A stretch of 64,000 nucleotides of DNA from Chlorokybus atmophyticus (Eukaryota > Streptophyta > Chlorokybophyceae > Chlorokybales > Chlorokybaceae), in contig RHPI01000585.1 of NCBI GenBank assembly GCA_009103225.1, positions 27,428 through 91,427 on the forward strand. The letters run 5' to 3'. The notes under the pieces are model-generated. The model was given only the letters and a program-made list of their open reading frames with translations. It was not told where the DNA came from and ran no database searches. This document shows positions 52,887 through 64,000 of this stretch, in pieces; positions within the stretch are counted from its first letter, which is position 1, and each line of letters opens with the position of its first letter. Made by a program: the position numbers and the translations under genes.

Positions 52887-53611
52887 TCCTTTTGTTGTGC
52901 TCAAGCGGAAGACAATGCCGCGCGACCTCAAGGTGCCGGGCATGCACATCTACGCCAACGAAAAAGGGTGGATGAATGAAGATATGTGCGTGGAGTGGGT
53001 GGACGTAGTTATGAAGAAGAGCCCACTGGTGCTAAGTGATGTGCATTGACTGCTTGTAACATACATGTGTGTACAAGCGGTTCTTGTTGCTTGTGTGCAT
53101 GCATGTGTATTTGGTGTTGTTGGTGTTGTGCACGCTAACTGGCTGACTGGTTGTGGAGCACGCACACTTGTTTGTGTGCACACTAGCTGGCTCCTTGCTT
53201 CCGACTGCTTGTGCGCATGCTGCTTGTGTGCATGCATGCGTACTTGTGTGTGTGCACAATGACTGGCTGGCTGGTTGCTGAGCACGCACACTTGTTTGTG
53301 CACACACTGGCTGGCTTCTTGCTTCCGACTGCTTGTGTGCATGGATGCGTACTCGTGTGTGTGCATGCTGATTTGCTGACTGACTGGCTCCCACGCTTGT
53401 TGTGGCTTGTGTGCAGATTTTCGGCAAACGAGCTCTGCTTGTATGGGACAGCTTCAGGGCCCATTTATGTGACTCTGTGGGCAAGGCGCTGCAACACATC
53501 CGCGTTGACCAAGCTATCATACCAGGTGGTATGACAAGTGCCTTGCAGCCCTTGAACATTGGCCTGAACAAAATTCTCAAAGACATGGTTAGAGCAAAGG
53601 TGCGTTATTGA
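52887..53611 (+). pseudogene. Second pogo-like transposase, C-terminal half
   Basis: It resumes with FVVLKRKT at 52891 and continues MHIYANEKGWMNEDMCVEW. An intron (about 53040-53416) is followed by RALLVWDSFRAHLCDSVGKA, which holds the second catalytic Asp, and TSALQPLNIGLNKILKDMV, where Asn replaces the third catalytic Asp of the LQPLDV motif. Confidence 0.75.
53048..53410 (+). repeat. Intronic minisatellite related to that at 21.5-21.9 kb
   Basis: Imperfect repeats of GACTGCTTGTGTGCATGCATG with TGGCTGGCT and GCACACACTTG words fill the intron. Confidence 0.7.
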
Positions 53612-53627
53612 CGATAGATGAGTACGA

Positions 53628-53653
53628 GACGGGGGGACTGTAGGGGTTTACAC

Positions 53654-53739
<86 letters not shown>

Positions 53740-53740
53740 N
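53628..53740. repeat. C/G-tract repeat copy ii
   Basis: GGGGGGACTGT is followed by TTTACACAGT and an uninterrupted run of about 83 C (53657-53739), ending in an ambiguous base. True length of the run is uncertain. Confidence 0.75.
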
Positions 53741-56700
53741 ATCTTATATTATACATACATTACACCATATATAAATGAAAGATATGCATATATGCCATGT
53801 TACATAGCATTATACATATTATATGCATATAATATTATAATATTATAGAATGTTATATATATAGGGGTAATTTTGTATGCATAATTTATATAATACATGC
53901 AATCTATTATACATAATATTTAGATAGTTTCACATGGCTTACATGATCTGAACATGTCCCACATGTATTAAGATAATACATTAAGTACTAACGTTTCTGC
54001 CACGTTACGTGAGTGGTGCGGCTTTGGTCGGGCCATCACACGGCACCCGCGACTGCCGGGCTGCGCGGCAGTATGTGCGGCCCGGCTTCTCATTGGCTAG
54101 GCGGCGAGTACAAGCGTTACACCGTTAGATCTGCTTCGTAAACGATCCTGGCCGTCTAAAGCACAACCAATTGTTTAAACGCATGCCAATGTAAAATTAA
54201 GCACAGTTCTGCATACGTGGCCGCTTATGGCTGCATGTTGATCATTTGTGTGTGTTACAATACATTTATTACTAAACATGGAGATACAATGATACATGTT
54301 GATACCTTTGATGTGTTGCAAAATGAAGCACATCTGTTGCAATATGGTGCAATATGGCTAGCAACCTGCAGTTAAGCGTTAGAAAACTTAACAATCAACA
54401 TTACGTTCATGCCACGGTACGTGCTAAGATATTTAGTCAGTAATGCCAAGGTTACAAGCAATAAAATAATGCTAACCTAAATTACCTTAACATTAAGATT
54501 CAATTAAACAAAAATCTGCATCGTTAGGCCACCATTTGGTCACACTTGAATTTATTCAAATGGGATCGCAACGGTGACAACAGCCGTTGCTTAAAAAGGC
54601 AGCAAATTGGCCAATCATTGCAGAGATGCATAAAAGATGCTGAAAACCTTCTCGAAAGCAATTGCTAGCCAACAGCGACCCAAAATCGCTAGCGATTTTG
54701 GGCAATTGCAGCACAGTTAGTGGTTAAATTGGCGGCGTTTTTGGCGGTACGAGGTCGGGGCAGGCCCCATACCCCAAAGACATGCCGCCACTACTCACCC
54801 TCGTTCTAACTAATCCACTCTACCATGTAACGCTAGTTGATTACACGCTATAGTTACTGCGTCATCAAACATGGTCAACAGCCGAAAGCCGGTTCACATG
54901 ATGGTTGACTGCCCCCACTTGTAAACCACAGCATCCGTCATAGTGTCCTCACGTTGTCCATGTTTAATGTGTTCACAGCGGGCAGGAGATGTGAGTGGAC
55001 ATAATTTGCTCCGCATTTCTTGCTATGCCATCTCGTTGAGAATGGCAATGGCCGTCCGTGTGCAGCATGCATGATGTGCTTTTTGAATTGCTCAAATTTT
55101 ATAATTGTGGCTAATTACACATATGCACATTCTCATTAATGTTACACAAATAGTGTAATTATTGTAATGAACGGAATCGGCCAATAAATCTCGCCGACGA
55201 CCCGCCGCTTGAGCCAAGATCCATGTCCTCATACTAGTGAGTAGTTGCATGCATATCACCTCACTCGCCTCAATCAATGATGAGGTCTTTTGCCGGCAAA
55301 CACCATGCTACATGCAGATGTTGATGGTATTAAAAACCTCAATTTGAGGTCGCTTGAGAACGAAGAGAACATATAACGACTGAGGTATCGGATCGGTTTA
55401 TTGGCTCTGTTGTACCCATACTTAGATTGAGTGGAATAAACAAGATGCATAATTACAAATTACTATTTATGTGTTCATCTTGAAAGAATTTCAACGGTTT
55501 TTTAATATTATTCGCATGCAAAGAGATTGTCAAATAAAGCCATTTACAACGTACATGAATATAATGTGCATTCCACTTCAAATAACCATTCTTGCATGAA
55601 TGCATGCATATCTTTCAAACATTGTTGTATAAGATGTTGTGCTTGATCGCGCACCGAGGCAGTAAAAAGCAAAACTTTTGAAAAAGTGGTATCGTTGCAT
55701 ATGCTTACATTGATCTATAATGTAATTGAGGCCCCATATATAAATACCATGTCATATTGAGGTTGATATTTCAATATTGCGCTGCAGCTGGCAAAAATCT
55801 TGTTATTCAGCATTAACAATCTCACATTAGCAATAGCTTCAACACTTCTGTGGAGCTTGTGTATCTCATGTGAATGTTTGTGATACGATTACATTTATAT
55901 TATAAGGTTGTAACATCGGCGCCTTAACCACTGCCGGTGGCCCACGGTAGCAAAACTTGCTTCATCACACGATTGATGCACCAATAATCAAATGTAGTGT
56001 TGATGTAACCGTGGCACAACGCATGCCCAAGTATAAACACGCGCTCCTTGTTTGCGTAAGTGGGTTTGCATACCATCAATTGTCGCATCTGTCATGATAG
56101 CATTAACTCTTGTATGCACATGCACGCTGCACATCCTTCTGTACAACTTGCATCAAAGCAAGCTATCACTCCAGCAACATCTGTACTGATCATGCTCGAT
56201 GATCGTAATAATAATGACGAGATTTGCACAATAGATTACTTAGTATAAACGCACATCTTGTTTGCAAAAAGGCAATACTTGCTATAAACTTGCATTGAAA
56301 GCCCCGACATGACATTGTGATAATGGCACAGGCTTGCGGTTGCAGTTCTGTTGGTGCAATCTCCATTATCGCCATCTGCTGCTACTACCATGATCGTATA
56401 CTTCGAGCAGGAGACATATCATTGATGCAACCTCGCCACATATGTATCACATATCGTTCTACCAAAACTTACAGTAGAACAATATGTCGTATGCTATAAA
56501 AGTTACAGTAGATTGTTATGTCGTGTCAATCACACTGCTTGATAATATACGTATTAATACATGCTTAAGATACTTGTTATACTATGTCAACGTGCTTTAA
56601 AGAACACCTGATATGATTTATCTACAACTCTATGCTTATTATGTATCATATATGGGGGCTATTCGGTTTTATATTACGTTTGCTTCAATATAGCGATGTA

Positions 56701-57845
56701 TAGCCTTATTAGCCCCCGCAATACTTGAATAGAATTTTATTATATGAAAGCGTAATTCGGGGGCTGCATGCATATTTTTTTAATCATTGCTGTTATATGA
56801 GAAGATCATACAATGACCTTGGCAAGTATCCTTTGCCTCTAATCCATACGTGATTATCATATGGTATTTGCTACATTGCAAAGTGGTTAAAATTTCTGCT
56901 TTAGGCTGAGCTAAACAAATCGCAAAAATGACCAAACGAATACACAAATAAATTTTCACCACTAAATCAAAAACTACATGCAAGAAAATCAAGCCATGTG
57001 GCCCATTCTTGAAAGTACATTGAGAATAACAATATGTGAGTGCGCGCTTTTATCATAACGCTTTAAGATTAAATAAATGTGTGTTTTACAACAATGGATA
57101 AGACCAGTGTCAATTGATCAACATCATAATCTTCTCACGCCCTCTTTAATAGCTTTATTAATGTATATTGCAATAGATGTATATCATCGGCGCCGTAACA
57201 ACTCCGCTATGGCACAAGTTGCCGCCATATGAGATCCAATCCACAGCCAGCAATATGTGCGAAATCTATGTACTCAACTCGTTGACCCGTAATGTCAACG
57301 GAACCCCTAATAGGCAATCTTGATCTTAAACACTTAAATTGATGACGCGTGCTAACGAACAGCATGTCATGGTACACGTGCACGGTTGTTCAGGACTAGA
57401 CGCATGTGCTCAATGTGTTGCTATGTGAAATTTCCGTAAAAAAGAAAACAAACCAGGCAAACCACATTTGAGAATCGTGCCGATATACATTATTAAGACT
57501 CAATGGCGTAAACCCCTAAACTTCCATAGGTGGAATGGAATCCACAATGAACATTTAAATTCAGCCTCCTGAGTTGCAGATGCATGTTCAAGTGCGCTCT
57601 GATAGAATCCTTGATTGATTAAAATGAGGGTTGAGGCTGAGGTCGAGGTTAGGGTTTGAAATTGCTCAATGGTCCCGGTCGTTCAAAAATTAAAAGCGGA
57701 GGGGGCCTGTTTGAGAACACTTCTTGGTAGGCTGAGCCTGCCATCGACAGCTTAAGCTCAACAAAGTTACCGCTACACATGCTACAAAACACAGCAAGCG
57801 AGCAAGTAATCAATGATTATTAAATACCAAACAGCAAAAATGAGT
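53741..57845. other. AT-rich region without recognisable genes
   Basis: Only short chance ORFs occur. A GC-rich dispersed repeat lies at about 54038-54115, shared with 19583-19640. The rest is AT-rich with no RNA gene, transposon termini or coding bias that I can support. Confidence 0.5.
54038..54115 (+). repeat. Dispersed GC-rich repeat, second copy
   Basis: CGGCACCCGCGACTGCCGGG and CTCATTGGCTAGGCGGC match 19583-19640. Here a short insertion separates the blocks. Confidence 0.7.
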
Positions 57846-57965
57846 TACCGTTTTTACCCCAATACAATCCCCCCCAAATACAGGCCCCCCCGGCAAAATT
57901 AAGGGGGGGACTGTGTTTGAACGTTATATAATCCCCCCTCCCATTTTGTATCCCCCCTAAGGGTG
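57846..57965. repeat. C/G-tract repeat copy iii
   Basis: It begins ACCGTTTTTACCCCAATACA and carries four C7-like tracts and one G7 tract (GGGGGGGACTGTGT). Its left edge matches the reverse complement of the right edge of copy iv. Confidence 0.75.
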
Positions 57966-58321
57966 AATATAGGGTAAAGTGTGCCATTTATACGTACATA
58001 TGTCAACATCATAATCTTTGATGTATGCATGTGTTGATGATAAATATCTTCACGACAACATCAACATGTTTATTAAAGTATTATTAATATTATGACATAC
58101 ACAACATGACCCTTGCTTTATGATATCGATCTTTCACACATCACCGTGTATGTCACTGTATGCGTGCGGTTTATGTGGGCGGTACTAATGCCAGTCGTTG
58201 GCAGCAACCTGCCGCCCTTGGGTTACAGTTGATACAGTAACCGGAGCGGATCATCTACGTAGATATATCACCCGACGCCGATGACGTATGTCATCGGCTC
58301 ACATACAGAATGTAGTCCCAC
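57966..58321. other. No gene seen
   Basis: AT-rich spacer between two C/G-tract repeats; nothing supportable. Confidence 0.4.
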
Positions 58322-58455
58322 CCGCCCTAACAGCAACCCCCCCGTATACAGTCCCCCCCGGCAGAGTGTCGGGGGGGGCCCCCCCCCCCCGACACTCTGC
58401 CGGGGGGGGCTGTGTAAAAACCGGGGGACGCTATTGGGGTAAATACGGTACTCAT
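58322..58455. repeat. C/G-tract repeat copy iv with near-perfect 31-bp palindrome
   Basis: Arms 58348-58378 and 58384-58414 (ACAGTCCCCCCCGGCAGAG... against its complement) nearly meet, with only surplus C between. The right edge, reverse complemented, reads TACCGTATTTACCCCAATA. Confidence 0.85.
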
Positions 58456-58599
58456 TACGAATCGACAATCCGGGGCTTCTGCCTTCAACAGGACGGTTCT
58501 GTTCTGCAACCGTTCTGTCAGCAACGTGCCCCGTTATCCGTGGGCAGAAAGGAAGTATCGCTGAACGGGCTGCTTTGGGCCCCAAAAAGTGTTGTGGGG

Positions 58600-59087
58600 C
58601 GCACGTGACATCTCGTTTTTTTGCCCCCTTCCGCGCGCTCGCACAAGCAAGATAGAGAGAGAGAGACACAGGCCACGGCGGCGGCGGAGGAGGTGCACGC
58701 TGCCGCCAAGGGGGGCGGGCGGGTGGTTGGGTAAAGAGAGTGGGGCGGCCCACTCTTCCTCGTGATTTTTCAGCCACGCTGAGTCTCTCGGTGCCTTTAG
58801 AAAATACCAGACACAGAGACAGGGAGAGATTGAGCGGTTTGATCCATTCCTTGCCTTGTCCTAGTCTCTCCTTGCTAGGCTCCAGAGCAGCGCGTGACTG
58901 CTCTCTCACGCTCTCCTCTCTAGTGTCTGTTAGTGTATGTGTATTTGTAGTTCACTACGATAGCTTGTTGTGTGGTGATTGACATCCACAGCATTACCCG
59001 AGGTGTAGTATAATCAGCATCATTGCTTGTCTACCTTCGCAATGCACGGGTGTTGTTGAGTAAAGCACCATATATACATAGCCAGAG
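58600..59087 (+). promoter_or_regulatory. Presumed promoter and 5' UTR of the potassium transporter
   Basis: CT/GA-rich sequence (AGAGAGAGAGAGAC, CTCTCTC) and a short hairpin AGAGTGGG/CCCACTCT at about 58736-58755 lie ahead of the start codon. No TATA box is clear; assignment rests on position. Confidence 0.3.
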
Positions 59088-60604
59088 ATGTCTGGTCGGG
59101 ATGGCCTCACCATTGCAGTAGGAGTAGGCGTAGGAGGAGGTGGTTCCAGGTCCCCTCCGCCGACGCCGTTGTCCCCGTCGACGGCTGCGGCGGGGTTGGA
59201 CGGCGGCGGCGTGGTGGGCGGCGTGGTGGGCGTGCCGGGCAGCCCCACCGCCAACCCGCTACTGGGAAACAGAAACAACAAGAAGAGAGAGGTGGGTGGG
59301 GTGGGGTGGGGTGCAATGATGATGCTTGTGGGTGGGTGGGTGGGTGGGTGGGTGGATTACCAACACGAGGTTGGGTGTTGTGTTTTAGCGCAAGAGCACA
59401 GGCGTGGGTGCGCATAAGCGCGAGCATGCGGTGCCCGGCATCAGCTTCCGACGCATATGGGAGAAGGATGCCGACCTCGAGGGAGCCGTCAAAGCACGAC
59501 ACATGGCCGTAAGAGATGCATGTGCATACCAAGCACGCAGGCATGCGCACTAAGAAGCGTGGGTGTACACCCTCACACGCGCACGCACACGCGCACGCAC
59601 GACAGGGTGCGACGGGCGTTGGCATGCTGGCGCTGGCTTACAAGTCCATCGGTGTGATCTACGGCGACATTGGCACCTCCCCCCTCTACGTGTACGCCTC
59701 CATCTTCAGCTCTCACACGCCCGACGCCGCCGACATCGAGGGCACCCTCTCCCTCATCATCTGGACCCTCACCCTCATCGCACTCTTCAAGTACGTGTGC
59801 GTCGTGTTGCGCGCGGACGACAACGGCGAGGGCGGGACGTTCGCACTCTATGCACTCCTTCGACGACACATCAACTTCTCGTTAACAAATGACTCGCACT
59901 CGTCGGATCTAGAGTTGAGTCAGTACTCGAAGGGGCTTCATGTGGACCATCATGACGATGACCCCAAGCATGACTCTAAGCATCAACACCAACATCATCA
60001 TGTGGTCCCGCCCGCGAGTGTTGTGGCGGGAAGTAAGAGGCTGCAGAGAATGTTGCTCATGGTGGTATTGCTCGGCACGTGTATGATTATTGGAGATGGA
60101 GTGCTCACGCCAGCCATATCAGTACTCTCTGCTATGGAGGGCATTACGGTGGCTGCACCTTCAACCCCTCACGGTGCGTGTGCGCGCGTGTGTGTGTGGG
60201 TGGGTGGGTGGGTGCGTGCGTGTTTTCATGTGTATATGTGTTGGCTGGCATATCAACTCTGTGCGTTACCGACAGGTGCGATCATTGCGGGCACTTGCGT
60301 TATCCTTATCGGCCTGTTCATCGCACAATCATACGGCACCAGCAAGGTGGAGAAACAAGTGCATGCATGCAATTCGTGCTAGTGGTTATTCATTGAGTGA
60401 TATGTTGTTGTCTCACACCCCTGCGCGCAAGCCTGCAGGTGGGTGTTGTCTTTGCACCTATTGTGCTCTTGTGGCTCCTTTCCATCGGCTGCATTGGAGT
60501 CTACAACATTGCGCACTTTGGTCCCGAAATCTTTGCTGCGTTCAACCCCGCACTCGGGTTCCGTTTCTTCCTCCGCCGCAAACGCGTCGCATGGGAGGTA
60601 TAGT

Positions 60605-60638
<34 letters not shown>

Positions 60639-63012
60639 TGTGCATTACATACAATATGCGTATTCATTAGAAGTTATGCGCGCGCGCTCATGCATGCACG
60701 CACGCATGCATACCCCTTACGCATGCGCATGCGCACGCACACAAACAGTATTGATACCACTTGACACTGATCACCATGTGTGCGCACAGATGTTGGGTGG
60801 GGTGTTGCTGTGCGTGACAGGCACGGAAGCGATGTACGCAGACTTGGGACACTTCTCCCTCAACGCCGTACGGCTAAGCTTCACCTGCCTCGTGTACCCG
60901 TGCCTGCTCCTCGCGTATCTCGGACAGGGAGCCTACCTCAAGCAGTTTCCTGAGCAGGTAGGGACACAACATGACTGTGCCAACATACCAACATGCCCAC
61001 ATACCAACTCACCATGTATCATTGTCACACAGGTGGGGCAAGCCTTCTGGCATTCTATTCCTGGCCCGCTTTTCTGGCCGATGCTCGTCATCGCCACACT
61101 CGCAACCATCGTCGCCTCACAGGTACAGAGCATGTCGATGCGTATACTTTGTTGCGTATGCGTGTGTGGGCTCCCAAGACACGGCGGTGATGTTGTGCAG
61201 GCGATGATCAGCGGGGCGTTCTCCATCATCCGCCAGGCGGCCTTCCACCACGCGTTCCCACGCGTGAAGATCGTCCATACCTCTCCCGATGTCCACGGAC
61301 AAATATATATTCCTGAGGTGTGAGCCACACGCCCCCACACGCCCCCACACCCCCACCCACACCCACACCCACACCCACACCCACACCCACACCCACACAC
61401 CCACACGAACACTACCGTGCAGGTGAACTATGCGCTTCTTGCGTTGACGCTTGCTGTGGTCGTTGGTTTCGGCGACTCCGTGTCGCTGGGCAACGCGTAC
61501 GGCATCGCTGTGATGTCGGTCATGTTCATCACTACGTCCTTGTGCACGGTTGTGATGCTCTACGCGTGGCGATGGCCGAGCCCGCTCGCGCTCGCGTTCT
61601 GGATGTTCTTCACAGTGCTCGAAGGAGCATACCTATCAGCCACACTATTCAAAGCAAGTGTGACTTGAGACTGTGTGTGTGTGTTTGTGTGTGGCTGATG
61701 GAGTGAGGGTACTCAGCGAGTGTGTGTGGACACGTGCTTCGCGTGCAGGTGCCGTCGGGTGGGTGGTTCCCTCTTGCGTTGGGCGCGGTGCTGATGGTGA
61801 TCATGTACACGTGGCACTACGCATCCGAGAGCAAGAGCGACTACGATGCGAAGAACCGCGTGTTGCTCGAGCACCTACTCAGCGACAATCCGCTGCCACA
61901 ACCACCGCCACAACCACATTCAGACAACAACATAGATCACCCCAATCACAACATCATGCGTGATGCGCCTCTCACGCTAGTGGGTTCCGATGATGCGGTG
62001 ATTCGTGTCCCCGGCATCGGCTTCTTCTACAGCGACTCCGTGCAAGGCGTTCCGCTGGTCTTTTGTCACTTCATGACGCACCTGCGCATCGCACACGAAG
62101 TCCTCATCTTCCTCATGATACGGTACAGCCCCACACACGACAAACTGATAACGATATCACCCAACATGAACTCTCTCCACTGACATTCACCACCCAATAG
62201 GTTTGTGCCTGTGCCCAAAGTCCACGCAAAGGAGCGTTTCCTCCTCAAGCACCTCGGCTTCCCAGGTTTTTACCAGTAAGTCCACGCGTGTTTGACAACA
62301 GTACAGCATGTGCTTTGTGGCTTTTGCATTACACACACACGCGCACGCGCAGGTGCATCTGTCGGTACGGCTACATGGATGATGTGAACCACGACGAGGA
62401 CTTTGCTGAAGAGCTCATGGACAAGATTACGGAGATGCTGCAGTCTCTGCCGAGATGTGGGTTTACACTGCTCATGTATCTTGACATAAAGCTCAACTTT
62501 CACTTACTAAACTTTTGTCTCTGCGTGCAGCAAGGAGGTCTTCAGCCAGCGCACTGAGCCAGCCAAATACCACAATCACAACCACCACAATAACAACAAT
62601 ACCAGCGATGCCTCAAGTTGTCAACCAGTCCGTTGTTCCGAGGGAGCGCGCCACGATGGTGCGCACACCATCCGTAACGAGTGGAAACGACCTGAAGACC
62701 CAACAACAACAGCAGCAGCAACAGCAACAACAGCAGGCACCTGTGGTCGGGAGTGCTGCGTCCTTTGTGGCGTCTGCGTCGCGCATACACGTTGGGGGTG
62801 AGCTTGTGCGTCTCAACCGCGCGCGGGACCACGGGTTCGTGTACGTGCTCGGTAGGTCCCACATCAAGGCCAAACCAAGCTCCAACCTGTTCAAGCGCGT
62901 GATGCTCGGCACGCTCTACGACATACTGCGACGCAACTGCCGATCCGCCACCGTCGCGTTCCACATACCGCACCAGCTACTCATTGAGCTTGGCGTCGTT
63001 AGTGACGTGTGA
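59088..63012 (+). CDS. KUP/HAK/KT potassium transporter, 920 residues
   Basis: Thirteen exons join in frame: 59088-59291, 59389-59508, 59606-60173, 60276-60346, 60439-60597, 60790-60957, 61033-61122, 61201-61317, 61423-61653, 61749-62122, 62201-62275, 62353-62456, 62531-63012. The family signature IYGDIGTSPLY lies near residue 127, and IIGDGVLTPAISVLSAMEG near 270. About a dozen hydrophobic segments follow, and the C-terminal cytosolic domain ends with YVLGRSHIKAKPSS and FHIPHQLLIELGVV. These proteins take up K+ with H+ across plasma or vacuolar membranes. Unusual points are a Gly/Pro-rich N-terminus, a His-rich loop (about residues 225-240) and a 12-Gln run near residue 825. Intron 61654-61748 is GC-AG; the others are GT-AG. 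Confidence 0.96.
60604..61404. repeat. Intronic microsatellites in the transporter gene
   Basis: (TG)n at 60604-60632 and (CCCACA)n at about 61353-61402 lie in introns. GTGGGTGG runs in the first and third introns are similar low-complexity DNA. Confidence 0.85.
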
Positions 63013-63741
63013 TACAACAATTGTTGTTCGAGACGACGACACATGCACATTCACTTAGCGCACGCTCCTGCTGGAAGGCAGCATGAGGTGCACTTGAGAA
63101 GCACGTGGCTTTGCTGTGCGTGCGTACGTTGCTCGTCTGTTGAATAGGCCTGCATGCACGCACCCCAGACAAGCATGTCAAAGTATGGATGCCTGTGGAT
63201 GAGCATAGCAAGCAACATACATCAGACCTAACCTTTTGGTTGATTGCAAGAACCGACGCACATCGCGTGCAGCCACCTTCATCTTTTTGTTTTATCTTTC
63301 CCAAATCGACTTCACTCCGCAATGCAGTAACATACCAATACTTCGAATTCAATATGAAGAGGGACAGCGACATGAGATTGGAGCATGCTAGTGTTTCCAT
63401 AGCTGTGCCATCAATTGGCGTATTTGAAACAAACTTTCTCCCAGTACATATTGAACCGCGGTTGTAATGGTGTTGCTTCAGCGCAGTCATGAATAAGCAC
63501 CAGCAAGACTTCTGTGATGACAGCTACCATATGGCACACACGCATAATAGCACACCCCTTTTGTACTCTCTCACACACCGCCACTGTTGAACACAAACAT
63601 TAGGAGAAAGAACAAGATGTCCGCTCACACAGGGAACACTGGCCAGCGAACCTGTTGCTGCACTGCTATACCAAAGCCACAACCAGGCAGCACATACACT
63701 GTGCTAATACAATGCTGTACACAAACAGAAAAACTAGCCGA
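63013..63741. other. Convergent intergenic region, no gene seen
   Basis: It lies between the 3' ends of the plus-strand transporter and the minus-strand acyltransferase-like gene. No coding or RNA feature is supportable. Confidence 0.5.
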
Positions 63742-64000
63742 CTAGTACAACAGATACATGAGTACCGCAATCAGGATGAGTGCCAACAGCACCAGCCATC
63801 CTCGCGGATCCACCGGCGCGCGCTGTTGCGGGCGCGACATCACCACGCGATGCATCTCATTGAGCTCCTCGACAAAGTGTTTACCCAAAGCGCCGGGATG
63901 CGGGACAACGCTCGGGTCAGCGAGCAGCCCCATTGTGAGCTGGTTGTTGTACGTCACCACCGCCATAATCAGACCCACCAACGCCGGCACGAAAAACGCG
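63742..64000 (-). CDS. WS/DGAT-like acyltransferase, C-terminal fragment
   Basis: The minus-strand frame is open from the window edge to a stop at 63742-63744, giving the last 85 residues. VTYNNQLTMGLLADPSVVPH resembles the C-terminal WS/DGAT domain (SYDGQ...GL.AD...VPDP). A hydrophobic end (GWLVLLALILIAVLMYLLY) would be a tail anchor. Family members join fatty acyl-CoA to alcohols or diacylglycerol to make wax esters or triacylglycerol. The catalytic HHxxxDG site lies outside the window, so activity cannot be judged. Confidence 0.65.
   Translation of the reverse strand, partial: AFFVPALVGLIMAVVTYNNQLTMGLLADPSVVPHPGALGKHFVEELNEMHRVVMSRPQQRAPVDPRGWLVLLALILIAVLMYLLY

Noticed and set aside
57600-57660. 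Telomere-like word GTTAGGGTTTG
   Set aside because: A single occurrence without tandem repetition; no interstitial telomere array.
58268-58909. Long minus-strand ORF of about 213 codons ahead of the potassium transporter
   Set aside because: It reads through the C/G palindrome and CT-rich low-complexity DNA, has no domain and runs antisense to the probable promoter region.
59573-59869. Minus-strand ORF opposite transporter exon 3
   Set aside because: GC-rich third positions of the transporter codons keep the opposite strand open. The plus strand carries the IYGDIGTSPLY motif.

Overview
The window is eukaryotic nuclear DNA. Host genes are split by short (about 75-200 bp) GT-AG introns, there is a nuclear tRNA-Gly, and Ty1/copia, Ty3/gypsy and pogo-like elements are plentiful. 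A plant/fungal-type KUP/HAK potassium transporter and a WS/DGAT-like acyltransferase fit a green alga or related protist. That placement is a low-confidence guess, and no species is named.

Host-like genes sit at the two ends. On the left are a secreted beta-helix protein (minus, 9 exons, 3637-810), a poorly resolved small gene (about 4502-3876, minus) and tRNA-Gly(GCC) at 4732-4802. On the right are a complete 13-exon KUP/HAK potassium transporter (59088-63012, one GC-AG intron) and the 3' end of a WS/DGAT-like gene (63742-64000, minus).

The middle (about 4.9-54 kb) is almost entirely mobile DNA. A 4.1-kb pogo/Tc1-mariner-class element (4934-9028, 25-bp TIRs, TA target duplication) carries a broken DDD transposase split by a mitochondrial LSU rRNA fragment. 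A Ty3/gypsy chromovirus with a broken pol (12893-18935) lies in GATA-rich repeat DNA. From 20.3 to 53.6 kb there is a second pogo-like transposase whose two halves are 30 kb apart and rejoin at the same codon, with a possible 3-bp duplication (TCC).

The 30-kb block between the halves (22433-52886) looks like one giant DNA transposon. It holds an intact divergent coiled-coil gene (minus); a Plavaka-type (CACTA-like) transposase (plus) broken by two copia insertions, one of which carries an intact gypsy element inside its LTR; a prokaryote/phage-type cytosine-5 DNA methyltransferase with a Tudor-like domain (minus); an 888-residue OTU-protease protein (minus); a further coiled-coil exon (minus); and an unknown plus-strand gene. 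TCGTACCAT/ATGGTACGA hairpins lie in both divergent intergenic regions of this block, and a 53-bp tandem repeat lies near its right end. Methyltransferase plus OTU cargo beside a Plavaka-like transposase is the best candidate here for an undescribed system.

The gypsy elements also show a clear -1 frameshift signal with a covarying stem. Long C/G-tract palindromes form a dispersed repeat family and coincide with the 250-bp assembly gap (19907-20156).
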